Source: an uncultured Bacilli bacterium
GTDB lineage: Bacteria; Bacillota_I; Bacilli_A; RF39; UBA660
Assembly: GCA_934120635.1 (NCBI GenBank)
Contig: CAKOUR010000004.1
Location: 28,312 to 92,311 of the forward strand
Direction of reading: 5' to 3'
DNA length: 64,000 nucleotides
In this document: positions 33,879-42,863 of the stretch, piece by piece
How the letters are laid out: each line of letters begins with the position of its first letter
How positions within the stretch are numbered: the first letter of the stretch is position 1
Notes under the pieces: model-generated
What the model was told of the DNA's origin: nothing
Seen by the model: only the letters and a program-made list of their open reading frames with translations
Databases searched by the model: none
Made by a program: the position numbers and the translations under genes

Positions 33879-36800
33879 TGAATAAAAAGTTTAAAGCCGT
33901 TTTATTTAGTATGATAACCTTAATTATCATTGCCGCAGCTGGTGTCTTTGCGGTAAAAGCCCTAGATAATAAGGACGAAGGAAAAATCAGTCTAAATAAA
34001 ACTGCCTCAAAAGAAGACGATACATATGGCAGAAGCGCTGATGTTGTATTAGATGTTTCTGCAAGTAAATTTACAAAGTCAACCACCGTAGATGTTGTCT
34101 TAGTATTAGACCGCTCTGCTAGTATGGATGGTCAAAAAATGCGGGACACAAAAGCAGCAGCAACATCATTAGTAAAAAAATTATTGAAAAACAATACTGA
34201 TCCAAAAAATCCTATAGTAAAAGTAGGAATTGTAACTTACGGAACAGATGTTATTGATTCTTATGAAGAAAGTGGAATTTTTCCTTGGGATGATAAGAAA
34301 GTTTATCAAACAACTTCCACCACGTTATCATCAATAGAAAGTGAAGTAACCACTTTGATTAACAATATTCCAGATGCTGTAGGTTCTGCAGCAACGAATA
34401 TTGATGCTGGACTAGAAAGAGCAAATACACTTTTAACAGGATCGACCGCTAATCAGAAAGCTGTTATCTTACTAAGTGATGGAATACCAACGAAGTTTAA
34501 CTATAAAGGAGAAAATTATGGTACCGGAAATTCTGATGATAAAGACTGCGTTGAAAAGGAATACTGGGGTTACTGGGGTGATAAATGTACTAAAGAAATA
34601 AGACCATCAGAAGCAGCAAAAGAAGAAGCTAATAATTTAAAGGAAAAAGGAGTAACCATCTATACCGTAGGATTTGATGTTAAAAAAGATAGTTCTGCTG
34701 CTAAATTTTTACAAGAAGTATCCACTTCTAAAGAAGTAAATGGAATCCCCATTTACCCTAACTTCTATTTAGCGAAAGATAAGAATGATTTGGAACAAGA
34801 ATTTGATAATATTTTAGTATCCATTACAACCGTTGCTACCAATGTTGTTGTAACAGATACTATTCCACTTGGGTTCAAATTAAATGAAGAAAAATTAAAA
34901 GAAAAATATGGTAATGCCGTTAGCGTGTCAAAAAACGATAAAGGTGAGGAAGTAATTACTTGGAAAATTGGTGAATTAAAAGTAGGAACAAATCCAAAAC
35001 TAACATATACTGTAGATGCAGATAAAGACTACTATGGAGCAATGTACACCAATGAAAGTGCAACCTTAACCGGTAAAGCTGCCTCTGGTAACCCAGCTTA
35101 TCCAGATGGAGAAATAAAAGAAACTTTCCCTAAACCAGTTGTTGCTATCCCCGCTGTTACAGAGGATGATAGTTACATTGCAAAATTAGGAGAAACAAAA
35201 ACGATTACAGAAACAGAAGGCATTTTATCTAACGATCACATCAAAAATCGTCTAACAGATGACAATGCAACCGTAACTGATGAAATAGAAGTAAGTAAAA
35301 CAGCAAATTCTTGTGGTAAGTTAACCGTAAATAACGATGGTTCTCTAAAATATACTCCAGATTCATCATGTCTTGGAAAAGACGTAGAATTTGATTATGT
35401 AATTAAATCTACCGTAAAAGTCAATGGAGAGACAAAAGAAGTAATCAGTAATACTTCAAAGATTAAATTTACGGTTACCAAAGATGAGCCAAAAGTTACC
35501 AATCCAAAAGTAGAAAAAACAAACGCTAATGGAGAAGTCACAACTTCTATTACTGATCCATTTTCTTACAATATTAAGTATATTGCGACATTGAAAGATC
35601 ATATTGGTACAGCAACCGTTACGATTGTTGACGCATTACCATATGAAATTGATGAATCTAAATCTAATTTAGATGGTGGTGATTACAACGCTACAGAAAA
35701 AACAATCACTTGGACTGTATCAGTAGAAGATATTGATACTTACAAAAATCCTGATTCAGGAAACATTAAAATTGATAAACAAATTACAGTAGTATATTTA
35801 AATGTTCCAACTGATGTGGATACCATCATAAATAAAGTTAATACAACAATTACAGTAGATAAACAAGAAATTAAAAAAGAAACTGAGCAAGAAACCAAAG
35901 TTCAAAAAGGTACAATTGTTGTCAAATATCAAACAACAACGGGAGAACAACTACAAGAAGATAAAGAAACAACAGCTTTAATTAAAACAACTGAGAAAAC
36001 AGTAGCACCAAAAGAAATCACAAAAGACGGAATTACTTATAAATTAGTAAAACTATTAGATAATGAAACAGAAAAATCATTTGAAGAAGATGATGAAGCA
36101 AGCGTTTCTTATCAAGCAACATATCAAGAAAAAACAACAACCGTTAAATACATTTATTATAAACAAGCAGCCGATATTACCAATGATAAAATTGAAAAGA
36201 CAGGAACAGAAAAAATTACTTCCTCAAATGAAAAAGTAAGTTATCAAATTAATTATAATGCCCAAATTGACCATTACATTGGCCATATTACTACGAAAGT
36301 TGTAGATACACTACCATATGAAATTGATGAATCTAAATCTAATTTAAATGGTGGTAAATATGATGCAGCAACAAAAACAATTACTTGGGAAGAAGAAAAA
36401 GATATTAATACTTATAAAGTTGGGGCATACAAAGTAGAATTCAAAAAAGAGATCGAAGTTACTTTCAAAAATTTAGATAAAACCGAAGTTAAGATGACCA
36501 ACAAAGTAGATGGAAGTATCACAACAGATATCAATCAAAGTGAAGAAAAACACGGTGAACACGATACTGAAATAGACATTAAAGGGACCGTTATTACAAA
36601 ATATCTTGATACTCTTGGAAATGAAATTGCCGATCCCATCCCAACAGAAGGGAAAGTTGGTAATGACTATACAACAAGTCAAAAAGACATTGATGGTTAT
36701 GTTTTTGTAAGAGTTGAAGGCGACGCCGTAACTGGAAAATATATTGAAGGAGAGTTAGTCGTTAAATATATTTATTACAAACAATCTGGAGAAACAACAG

Positions 36801-38137
36801 AAACGAAAGTAACCAAAACAGGAACAAATGAAATTACCAAAACGACTGATTCGGTAGAATATAAAGTTCAATATCAAACAACCGTAAAAGAATATATTGG
36901 TATAGCAGAAGTTACTATTGTTGATACTTTACCATATGAAATTGATGAATCTAAATCTAACTTAGATAGTGGCGTTTATAATGCAACAGCGAAAACAATT
37001 ACTTGGGTAGAAAAAATAGCAATTGATACAAATAAAAATCCAAAATCAGGAAATATCAATATTACGAAAAACATTAAAGTTGTTTATCAAGGAATTTCTT
37101 CAACAACAAGAGAAATTGAAAATAAAGTATCAGCAACCATCAAAACAACATCAGAAACAGATTCTGTAGAAGATACAAGTAAAACTACCGTTTCTGTAAA
37201 AGGAACAGTCATTGCCCACTATCAAGATACAGAAGGAAAAACACTAGAAAAAGATGAGACATATACGGATTTAGTAGGAAATTCTTATCAAACAAAAGCA
37301 AAAACTATTTCAGGATATAAATTAGTAGAAATAAAAGGGAATGAAACTGGTACATATAATGAAACACAACAAGAAGTAACTTACATTTATTACAAATCAA
37401 CAGGTGAAATTACAGAAAATACCCTAAAGAAAGATGGTATAATAAAAATTACTTCTGCAAATCAATTTGTTCCATACAAAATTAGTCAAGACATTAAAAT
37501 CGAAAACTATATTGGTACAGCAACCGTTACCATTATAGATATCTTACCAGCTGAAATTGACATAACAGAATCCAATTTACAAGGAGGAATCTACAACGAA
37601 GAAGACAAAACAATTACTTGGATAAATTCACAGAAAGTAAATACTTATAAAGATTTAAATAGTGGTATCATAAACTTTACTAAAGAAATTACCTTAAAAT
37701 TTAAAGATCTAGATCCAACAGCAAGTGAATTAACCAACAAAGTAAAATCAACATTAAAAACAGAAAACAATACTGACGAAAAAGATGATGAATATACTTC
37801 AGAGGTTGATGTTAAAGGAAAAGTAATTGTTAGATATATTGATTTAGATGGGAAACAATTATTAGATGATAAAACTTTAACTGGAAAAATTGGAAAATCT
37901 TATGAAACAAAAGAAGAAATAATTGATGGATATATATTAGTAAAAGTAGATGGGGATATTAGTGGTAAATATAAAGAGGAAGATGGTTTTGTAACTTATA
38001 TTTATACAAAAGTATCAACAGGTAATATTGAAGTAATTCCTCCAAAAACTGGGGTAGAGAATAAGAATTCTATTTTAGATATATTTGTTTTAATTGCTTC
38101 TTTGCCAATAGTTATTATAAGAAAGTTTTATTCTTAA
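33878..38137 (+). CDS. Sortase-anchored vWA adhesin with four repeats (PPKTG)
   Basis: A 1419-residue surface protein. A signal-like helix (MITLIIIAAAGVFAVKAL) is followed by a von Willebrand A domain with MIDAS motif DRSAS (VVLVLDRSASMDGQKM) and a later GIPTKFNY segment. Next comes a DUF11-like region, an Ig-like segment with the KLTVNNDGSLKYTPDSSC strand, and four similar units of about 205 residues. Each unit has a YxIxY...IGxxTVxIVDxLPYEIDESKSNL beta module and a MucBP-like module ending in VKYIYYK. The C-terminus has EVIPPKTGV, a hydrophobic stretch and RKFYS, a sorting signal. The first ~37.9 kb share the atypical codon use of the sortase, while the end of the gene looks like the host. 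It probably binds a host or bacterial surface ligand. Confidence 0.88.
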   Translation: MNKKFKAVLFSMITLIIIAAAGVFAVKALDNKDEGKISLNKTASKEDDTYGRSADVVLDVSASKFTKSTTVDVVLVLDRSASMDGQKMRDTKAAATSLVKKLLKNNTDPKNPIVKVGIVTYGTDVIDSYEESGIFPWDDKKVYQTTSTTLSSIESEVTTLINNIPDAVGSAATNIDAGLERANTLLTGSTANQKAVILLSDGIPTKFNYKGENYGTGNSDDKDCVEKEYWGYWGDKCTKEIRPSEAAKEEANNLKEKGVTIYTVGFDVKKDSSAAKFLQEVSTSKEVNGIPIYPNFYLAKDKNDLEQEFDNILVSITTVATNVVVTDTIPLGFKLNEEKLKEKYGNAVSVSKNDKGEEVITWKIGELKVGTNPKLTYTVDADKDYYGAMYTNESATLTGKAASGNPAYPDGEIKETFPKPVVAIPAVTEDDSYIAKLGETKTITETEGILSNDHIKNRLTDDNATVTDEIEVSKTANSCGKLTVNNDGSLKYTPDSSCLGKDVEFDYVIKSTVKVNGETKEVISNTSKIKFTVTKDEPKVTNPKVEKTNANGEVTTSITDPFSYNIKYIATLKDHIGTATVTIVDALPYEIDESKSNLDGGDYNATEKTITWTVSVEDIDTYKNPDSGNIKIDKQITVVYLNVPTDVDTIINKVNTTITVDKQEIKKETEQETKVQKGTIVVKYQTTTGEQLQEDKETTALIKTTEKTVAPKEITKDGITYKLVKLLDNETEKSFEEDDEASVSYQATYQEKTTTVKYIYYKQAADITNDKIEKTGTEKITSSNEKVSYQINYNAQIDHYIGHITTKVVDTLPYEIDESKSNLNGGKYDAATKTITWEEEKDINTYKVGAYKVEFKKEIEVTFKNLDKTEVKMTNKVDGSITTDINQSEEKHGEHDTEIDIKGTVITKYLDTLGNEIADPIPTEGKVGNDYTTSQKDIDGYVFVRVEGDAVTGKYIEGELVVKYIYYKQSGETTETKVTKTGTNEITKTTDSVEYKVQYQTTVKEYIGIAEVTIVDTLPYEIDESKSNLDSGVYNATAKTITWVEKIAIDTNKNPKSGNINITKNIKVVYQGISSTTREIENKVSATIKTTSETDSVEDTSKTTVSVKGTVIAHYQDTEGKTLEKDETYTDLVGNSYQTKAKTISGYKLVEIKGNETGTYNETQQEVTYIYYKSTGEITENTLKKDGIIKITSANQFVPYKISQDIKIENYIGTATVTIIDILPAEIDITESNLQGGIYNEEDKTITWINSQKVNTYKDLNSGIINFTKEITLKFKDLDPTASELTNKVKSTLKTENNTDEKDDEYTSEVDVKGKVIVRYIDLDGKQLLDDKTLTGKIGKSYETKEEIIDGYILVKVDGDISGKYKEEDGFVTYIYTKVSTGNIEVIPPKTGVENKNSILDIFVLIASLPIVIIRKFYS
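35560..37980 (+). repeat. Four tandem adhesin repeats
   Basis: The motif LPYEIDESKSNL (fourth copy LPAEIDITESNL) occurs at about 35637, 36310, 36929 and 37545, spacing 615-670 bases, each followed by a MucBP-like module. Confidence 0.8.
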
Positions 38138-38178
38138 AAAGATTAGTTTTTATTATGAATAAAGGAGGTATATAAAGT

Positions 38179-39315
38179 ATGAAAAAAAAATATTTTTTTC
38201 TCTTTTTCCTCCTTTTTTTTATATTACCAGCAAATATTTTTGCTAAGACAATCGGTGATCTTTATCAAGAATTATATTATTTGAAAGAAATAAGAGATAA
38301 TTATCATAGTTTATCAATAGATGATAAACAGTCTTTAAAGATGAAAGAAGAAGAAATATTAAGTCAGATATCTATAAAAGAAGCATCTTTAACTAATCTT
38401 AAAACAAAAATAAACAAGTATGAGAATGAAATAAGTATTTTAAAAGAAAAAATAAATAAAATATTACTTTTTTATCAAATTACTAATAAGAAGAATATTT
38501 ATTTAGAATATATTCTAGATGCTAATAATTATAAAGAGTTGATTTATCGTAATACTTCTTCTAAAAAAATTATTGAATATAATTATAATATAATACTTTC
38601 TTATCAAAGTAAGTTAGAAGAATTAGAAGAGAGTAAAGAGAAAATAAATAAAGAGCTAAAGAATTTAGAACAATTGCAGCAAAAATATTTGCAATTATTA
38701 CTTATTTTAAAAAATAATAATATAACTAATATTGATAGTATTGAAACTAATTTAGATGGAGATATTTATAATTTAGAAAAAGAAATTAATGCTTATCAAT
38801 CATTAGGTTGTTTAAATGATATGGATTTATCTTTGTGTTTTAATATCAAGAGAATATCTTCTTTTAAATATCCTTTAAAGAAGGGGTGTGTAACTAAAGA
38901 ATATGATATTACTAGTCATAAGGGAATTGATTTAGGTTGTAATAAAGAGGGAGAGAATGTTTATGCTAGTGGTGATGGAATAGTAAGTGAGATTATAGAG
39001 AAATCTTCTTGTGGTGGAAATATTGTTTTTATTTATCATAATGTGAATGGTAATAGGTATACTACTATTTATGGTCATTTATTAGATATAAAAGTGTCTC
39101 TTGGACAAGTAGTTGATGCTAATACTGTTATTGGTCTTTTAGGAGGGGAATCTACTGCTTTTATTAATGGTGGTTATGATAAATGTACTAATGGTGCACA
39201 TCTTCATTATACGATTTCTAATGATTATCATACTTATGATTTTTCTGTTTATACAAAAGATCCTAGATGGTTTAATCAATATCCTGATTTATATAAGGGA
39301 TTCTTTCAACGATAG
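38179..39315 (+). CDS. M23 (LytM-type) metallopeptidase with N-terminal coiled coil
   Basis: A 378-residue exported wall endopeptidase or regulator. A signal peptide (FFLFFLLFFILPANIFAK) is followed by two coiled-coil stretches (about 45-100 and 140-215) and a C-terminal LytM domain. The zinc ligands are in SHKGIDLG (H, D) and the HxH of GAHLHYTI. The layout resembles EnvC/PcsB-type proteins that link wall cleavage to an ABC (FtsEX) system. AAAGGAGG precedes the ATG. It lies between the two sorted proteins in the same direction, 41 bases after the adhesin, and could remodel the wall for their display. Confidence 0.85.
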   Translation: MKKKYFFLFFLLFFILPANIFAKTIGDLYQELYYLKEIRDNYHSLSIDDKQSLKMKEEEILSQISIKEASLTNLKTKINKYENEISILKEKINKILLFYQITNKKNIYLEYILDANNYKELIYRNTSSKKIIEYNYNIILSYQSKLEELEESKEKINKELKNLEQLQQKYLQLLLILKNNNITNIDSIETNLDGDIYNLEKEINAYQSLGCLNDMDLSLCFNIKRISSFKYPLKKGCVTKEYDITSHKGIDLGCNKEGENVYASGDGIVSEIIEKSSCGGNIVFIYHNVNGNRYTTIYGHLLDIKVSLGQVVDANTVIGLLGGESTAFINGGYDKCTNGAHLHYTISNDYHTYDFSVYTKDPRWFNQYPDLYKGFFQR

Positions 39316-39340
39316 AAAAATTAACTTATGGATAAAGGAC

Positions 39341-39369
39341 TTGACAGATTGAAGTGTTGAATATATTAT
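39341..39369 (+). promoter_or_regulatory. Promoter downstream of the M23 gene
   Basis: TTGACA (39341-39346), 17-base spacer, TATTAT (39364-39369). The transcript would start about 160 bases before the next protein gene. Confidence 0.7.
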
Positions 39370-39393
39370 ATACAGTCAACTAAGGGAGTTTTA

Positions 39394-39444
39394 GTGATAA
39401 AAAAGAATAGAAGGATAGTTAAGATGATTACTGAATTATTATGA
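39394..39444 (+). CDS. Possible 16-residue cationic peptide
   Basis: A GTG at 39394 with GGGAG five bases upstream opens MIKKNRRIVKMITELL, an amphipathic peptide with six basic residues. It lies 25 bases after the predicted transcription start and before a weak terminator. A small peptide or a leader; not a recognised family. Confidence 0.3.
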   Translation: MIKKNRRIVKMITELL

Positions 39445-39490
39445 GTTAATTTGGTAGTATAAATTAAGTATTTCTATTCTTTTTCTTTTT
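39400..39490 (+). terminator. Possible long-loop terminator or sRNA end
   Basis: AAAAAGAATAGAA (39400-39412) is the exact reverse complement of 39472-39484, followed by CTTTTTT. The 59-base loop is long for a terminator, so this may be part of a folded 5' leader or of a small RNA. Confidence 0.35.
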
Positions 39491-39533
39491 TACAAAAAAT
39501 CTTTAGTAATTAATAAATATAAGGAGGAACTTT

Positions 39534-41744
39534 ATGAAAAAGTATCAAAATTTAAAGTTAGTAGTTTTTCTTCTTTTACTAACATTAATTCCAACTCATT
39601 TTACTTTTGCTGATGAAGTATTATCTAGTGAAGATAAATTAAGTACTATTCCTAGAGAAGAACAATCATCTAAAGTTACTTTTGGTCCAGTAAATGAAAA
39701 TGATAAAAATGATTGGAGTTTATTTTACAAAGATGGAAAATATCAAGTTATTTTTCAATTAGAAGAGGATGCATCTTTAGAACAGACTATTGTTTTAAGT
39801 AATGTTATGAAGGTTTTAAATTCTTTTGGGACTGAGGAAATTAAAAATAGTATAACTGAGGAAGATAAGGCTATATTAGAGAATATGGCTGCAAATGGGG
39901 TAGAAAAGGTAACATTTAAGATAGATTTAAATGATGGTAGTGTTCAAAGGTTTATTACTGATATAAAAACTTTTGAATCAGTTATTTCTATATTACCTGG
40001 AGATGTTATTAATTTTGAAGTATATTTAAAAAATGCTTCTAATCATACGTTTCAATATAAAGAGGATAGTTTTACTATTGCTACACCTAAATTAGAAGGA
40101 ACATCATCAAATAATTCTACTGGTTTTGATGGACAAAAGTTACCAGATGAATATCAGACTCATATTACTAAATCGATAGGTTTAAGATCAAATGGGATTA
40201 AATATTTGCTTACTAATGCTGGTATTTTAAAGAATATGGATGATAATAATACACTTATGGATATAAGAAGTAATAAGGGTTTGACTTTTGATGAATGGTT
40301 AAAAGTTAAAGAATACTTAAATAATTATTTTCAAACGAAAGGAATAACTTATACTAATTATCGTGATGCATTAGAGGCATATTTATTAGATTATTATAAT
40401 AATCCAGAAAATGGCTATATCAAAGTAGAAGATAAGGATAAGTATTCTACTATTAAAGATTTAGCCGCTAATAATAATAACGTATCTGGTAATCTTTATG
40501 ATACTTCTAATAATTATGAATTTAAGATTAAAGTAGATGATCCAAGTATTGCTAGTTTAATTTTAAAAGAATTAAATATGAATGATTCATTTGCAGCAAT
40601 TAAGGTATATATTGCTAAAATTTATGAAGAAAATAATGCTGATGCAACAGAAGTAATGAAAAAGACTTCTTTATATACTCTTAAATCACAGGTTGGGAAA
40701 GATGTTAAAAAATATTCTGGTTTAAGTGATTTATATGAAATGTTAAAAAAATCATCAAATAATTCTGTTCTTTTAAAGAATCTTTATAATTATGATTTGA
40801 ATAATAAGCATGCAACTTCTAAGGATTATGCTATGGAGTTATATTTTAATGCTTTAGGGTTAACTGGATTAACTTTTGATGTTAAATTAAATGAAAATAC
40901 TTATTATAATAATTTTTATAATAATTTATTAACAATTATTATTGGTAGTGATGAAGAGATTAAGGATTATCATGATAAAAATAATGGTTCATGGTCTAGT
41001 AATGATGGTACACATACTGTTGGAGATTATATGATTGATAAGGTTAATAATACTGGGGTATGGAAAGATACTAATGATTATTTAGAGTCTACTATAGGTA
41101 ATTTAACTAATAATTCTCTTGTTAATTTTGGCTTATCTCTTAATTTAGATGGAAGATTGACTGGTAATGATTATCAATTATCTAAATGGGGATGGTTTGG
41201 TTCTTTAACTTTAAAACAAATTGATGGAGATTTATATTTAAGAAAAATTGATGAATTGGGTAATACTATTACTTCTAGTGAAACATCATTTTATATTTGG
41301 TATCAAAGTAATGAGGGAACTTTCTATTTAGTAAAAGAAAATGGTGTTTATAAATTTATAAAATATGATCAAAGTCAAAATCAAGATTATTATGTAACTA
41401 CAATTAATGGAGTATTAGATATTAAAAATATTTTATTAGAGACTAATACTTATTATATAACAGAGGCAATAGCACCTAATGGATATGTATTAAATGATAA
41501 TATTTATAAGATAAGTTCTAATCAAATTCAGGATGATGAAGTTATTATGAATTTGGCAACAGGTTTATCAAAGAAAGCTATATATATTGGTCAAATAAAT
41601 GCATCTACACCATTAAATATTACTATTACAAACTATAAAGTAGTGGATGGTAATGTTGAGGTAATTCCTCCTAAAACTGGAGTAGGTGAAGAGGGAGTAA
41701 GGATTTTATCAACTTTAATTTTGTATAAAAAAGAAGATGAATAG
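39534..41744 (+). CDS. Surface protein with SpaA-like domain and PPKTG sorting motif
   Basis: A 736-residue exported protein. The signal peptide (VVFLLLLTLIPTHFTFADE) is followed by a long mostly helical and beta region of unknown type (about 40-560). Near the C-terminus a prealbumin/SpaA-like domain is visible (GDLYLRKIDELGNTI; YYITEAIAPNGYVL), typical of isopeptide-stabilised pilins. The tail is GNVEVIPPKTGVGEEGVRIL then STLILYKKEDE: the same motif as in the adhesin, but with a short, weakly hydrophobic segment and an acidic end. It probably depends on the class B sortase if the tail is still functional. It has typical host codon use, unlike the sortase and adhesin. Confidence 0.75.
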   Translation: MKKYQNLKLVVFLLLLTLIPTHFTFADEVLSSEDKLSTIPREEQSSKVTFGPVNENDKNDWSLFYKDGKYQVIFQLEEDASLEQTIVLSNVMKVLNSFGTEEIKNSITEEDKAILENMAANGVEKVTFKIDLNDGSVQRFITDIKTFESVISILPGDVINFEVYLKNASNHTFQYKEDSFTIATPKLEGTSSNNSTGFDGQKLPDEYQTHITKSIGLRSNGIKYLLTNAGILKNMDDNNTLMDIRSNKGLTFDEWLKVKEYLNNYFQTKGITYTNYRDALEAYLLDYYNNPENGYIKVEDKDKYSTIKDLAANNNNVSGNLYDTSNNYEFKIKVDDPSIASLILKELNMNDSFAAIKVYIAKIYEENNADATEVMKKTSLYTLKSQVGKDVKKYSGLSDLYEMLKKSSNNSVLLKNLYNYDLNNKHATSKDYAMELYFNALGLTGLTFDVKLNENTYYNNFYNNLLTIIIGSDEEIKDYHDKNNGSWSSNDGTHTVGDYMIDKVNNTGVWKDTNDYLESTIGNLTNNSLVNFGLSLNLDGRLTGNDYQLSKWGWFGSLTLKQIDGDLYLRKIDELGNTITSSETSFYIWYQSNEGTFYLVKENGVYKFIKYDQSQNQDYYVTTINGVLDIKNILLETNTYYITEAIAPNGYVLNDNIYKISSNQIQDDEVIMNLATGLSKKAIYIGQINASTPLNITITNYKVVDGNVEVIPPKTGVGEEGVRILSTLILYKKEDE

Positions 41745-41747
41745 AAG

Positions 41748-41778
41748 AAAAAAACGACTTTGGATAGTCGCTTTTTTT
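41748..41778. terminator. Bidirectional terminator
   Basis: CGACT (41755-41759) pairs with AGTCG (41766-41770), flanked by seven A and seven T. It serves both convergent operons. Confidence 0.75.
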
Positions 41779-42841
41779 ATGGGATTAATCCCCATCCTGT
41801 TACTACATATCTTCCTTTAGTACGTTTTGCTTCTGCTGGAGGATTGTTTTCTAATTCTCCGTTTACTACCATTGTTGAGGATTGTCCACCGTCTAGGTTG
41901 GCAGCGTTGTAAGCTCCATATAGTTTTAGGGTTTTGACTACATCTTGAAGGCTTGCTCCATCAATATAATTTCTACCATCGATGGATAGGAACATCATGA
42001 CGCCATCTTTTCGTTGGGCTATTGCCATTCTAGGGGATTTTCCCCAAGGGTCTCCGACAATTTCTAAAGATTTTCCGTTGACAATTAAGAATGGGCCAAA
42101 GACCATTCCGTCTTTTATTTTAGCATTAATTGCTTCTTCTCCTGTAGCATTTGCCATTAACTTTAATTTTCCTTCATCTGTAATACCAATGATGTTGTCT
42201 CGATAAGTATTTTCGTTTTCTCCTTTTGGTGTCCAAATAATTTCATGATCTTTTATCACATAGCCAACTGGAATGTCTGATCCCATGCCATTGTCAACGA
42301 ATCCACCACCGTTGATACAAACAACACCATTGTATCTTTCACACATGGTCATAACTCTTTCTCCATAGCCACCGACATTAAATTTTTTAGTATGAATTAA
42401 TTCTACTTTTTTGGGATTATAGATGGCTACTAAATGGGCATCAGCACTTCCTACTTTTAAGCGAATAACTTTATATAAATCATTTCCTTCATCTCTAGTT
42501 AAAAGTTCTTTTTCGTATTCATTTTTGTATTTTTTCTTTTCTTTGGTATTGATAACGATATCGTCTAGATTGGCATCTTCATTGATGGTTACAAAATAGT
42601 TTCCGTTCATAATCTTTTCTATTTTTTTCTCGCTATAAAATATTCTAGCCATCCATCTGTGTTCCATGGTATTCATAGCTGTTGTAACATATAGGTTTCT
42701 TATGTAATTCCATGGGCCATACATGATAAAGAAACAGATGATTGCAATAATATCTAGAACAATAAAAACTATGGTTCTTTTTAAAAGCTTTTCTTTCTTT
42801 TTTGTTTTACTTTGATTTTTCTTATAAGTTTTCTTTTTCAT
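41777..42841 (-). CDS. Phosphodiester glycosidase family protein (NAGPA-like)
   Basis: A 354-residue membrane-anchored protein: a lysine-rich cytoplasmic start, one helix (about 27-45), then an extracytoplasmic NAGPA domain. Diagnostic segments are GVVCINGGGFVDNGMGSDIP, MAIAQRKDGVMMFLSIDGR and AYNAANLDGGQSSTMVVNGE. NAGPA-type enzymes remove or rearrange sugar phosphodiesters, and bacterial relatives are tied to exopolysaccharide or wall polymer metabolism. It follows a close paralogue by 22 bases, and both end with GRYVVTGWGLIP. The two genes probably arose by tandem duplication and share the operon headed by the 45228 gene. Confidence 0.85.
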   Translation of the reverse strand: MKKKTYKKNQSKTKKKEKLLKRTIVFIVLDIIAIICFFIMYGPWNYIRNLYVTTAMNTMEHRWMARIFYSEKKIEKIMNGNYFVTINEDANLDDIVINTKEKKKYKNEYEKELLTRDEGNDLYKVIRLKVGSADAHLVAIYNPKKVELIHTKKFNVGGYGERVMTMCERYNGVVCINGGGFVDNGMGSDIPVGYVIKDHEIIWTPKGENENTYRDNIIGITDEGKLKLMANATGEEAINAKIKDGMVFGPFLIVNGKSLEIVGDPWGKSPRMAIAQRKDGVMMFLSIDGRNYIDGASLQDVVKTLKLYGAYNAANLDGGQSSTMVVNGELENNPPAEAKRTKGRYVVTGWGLIP

Positions 42842-42863
42842 GGATAATACTACCTCCTTTAGA

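Noticed and set aside
33727..34086. Minus-strand frame opposite sortase and adhesin
   Set aside because: It lies antisense to two well-supported genes with clear domains and lacks a ribosome site.
39400..39490. Strong intrinsic terminator after the M23 gene
   Set aside because: The stem is perfect but the loop is 59 bases; kept only as a low-confidence feature.
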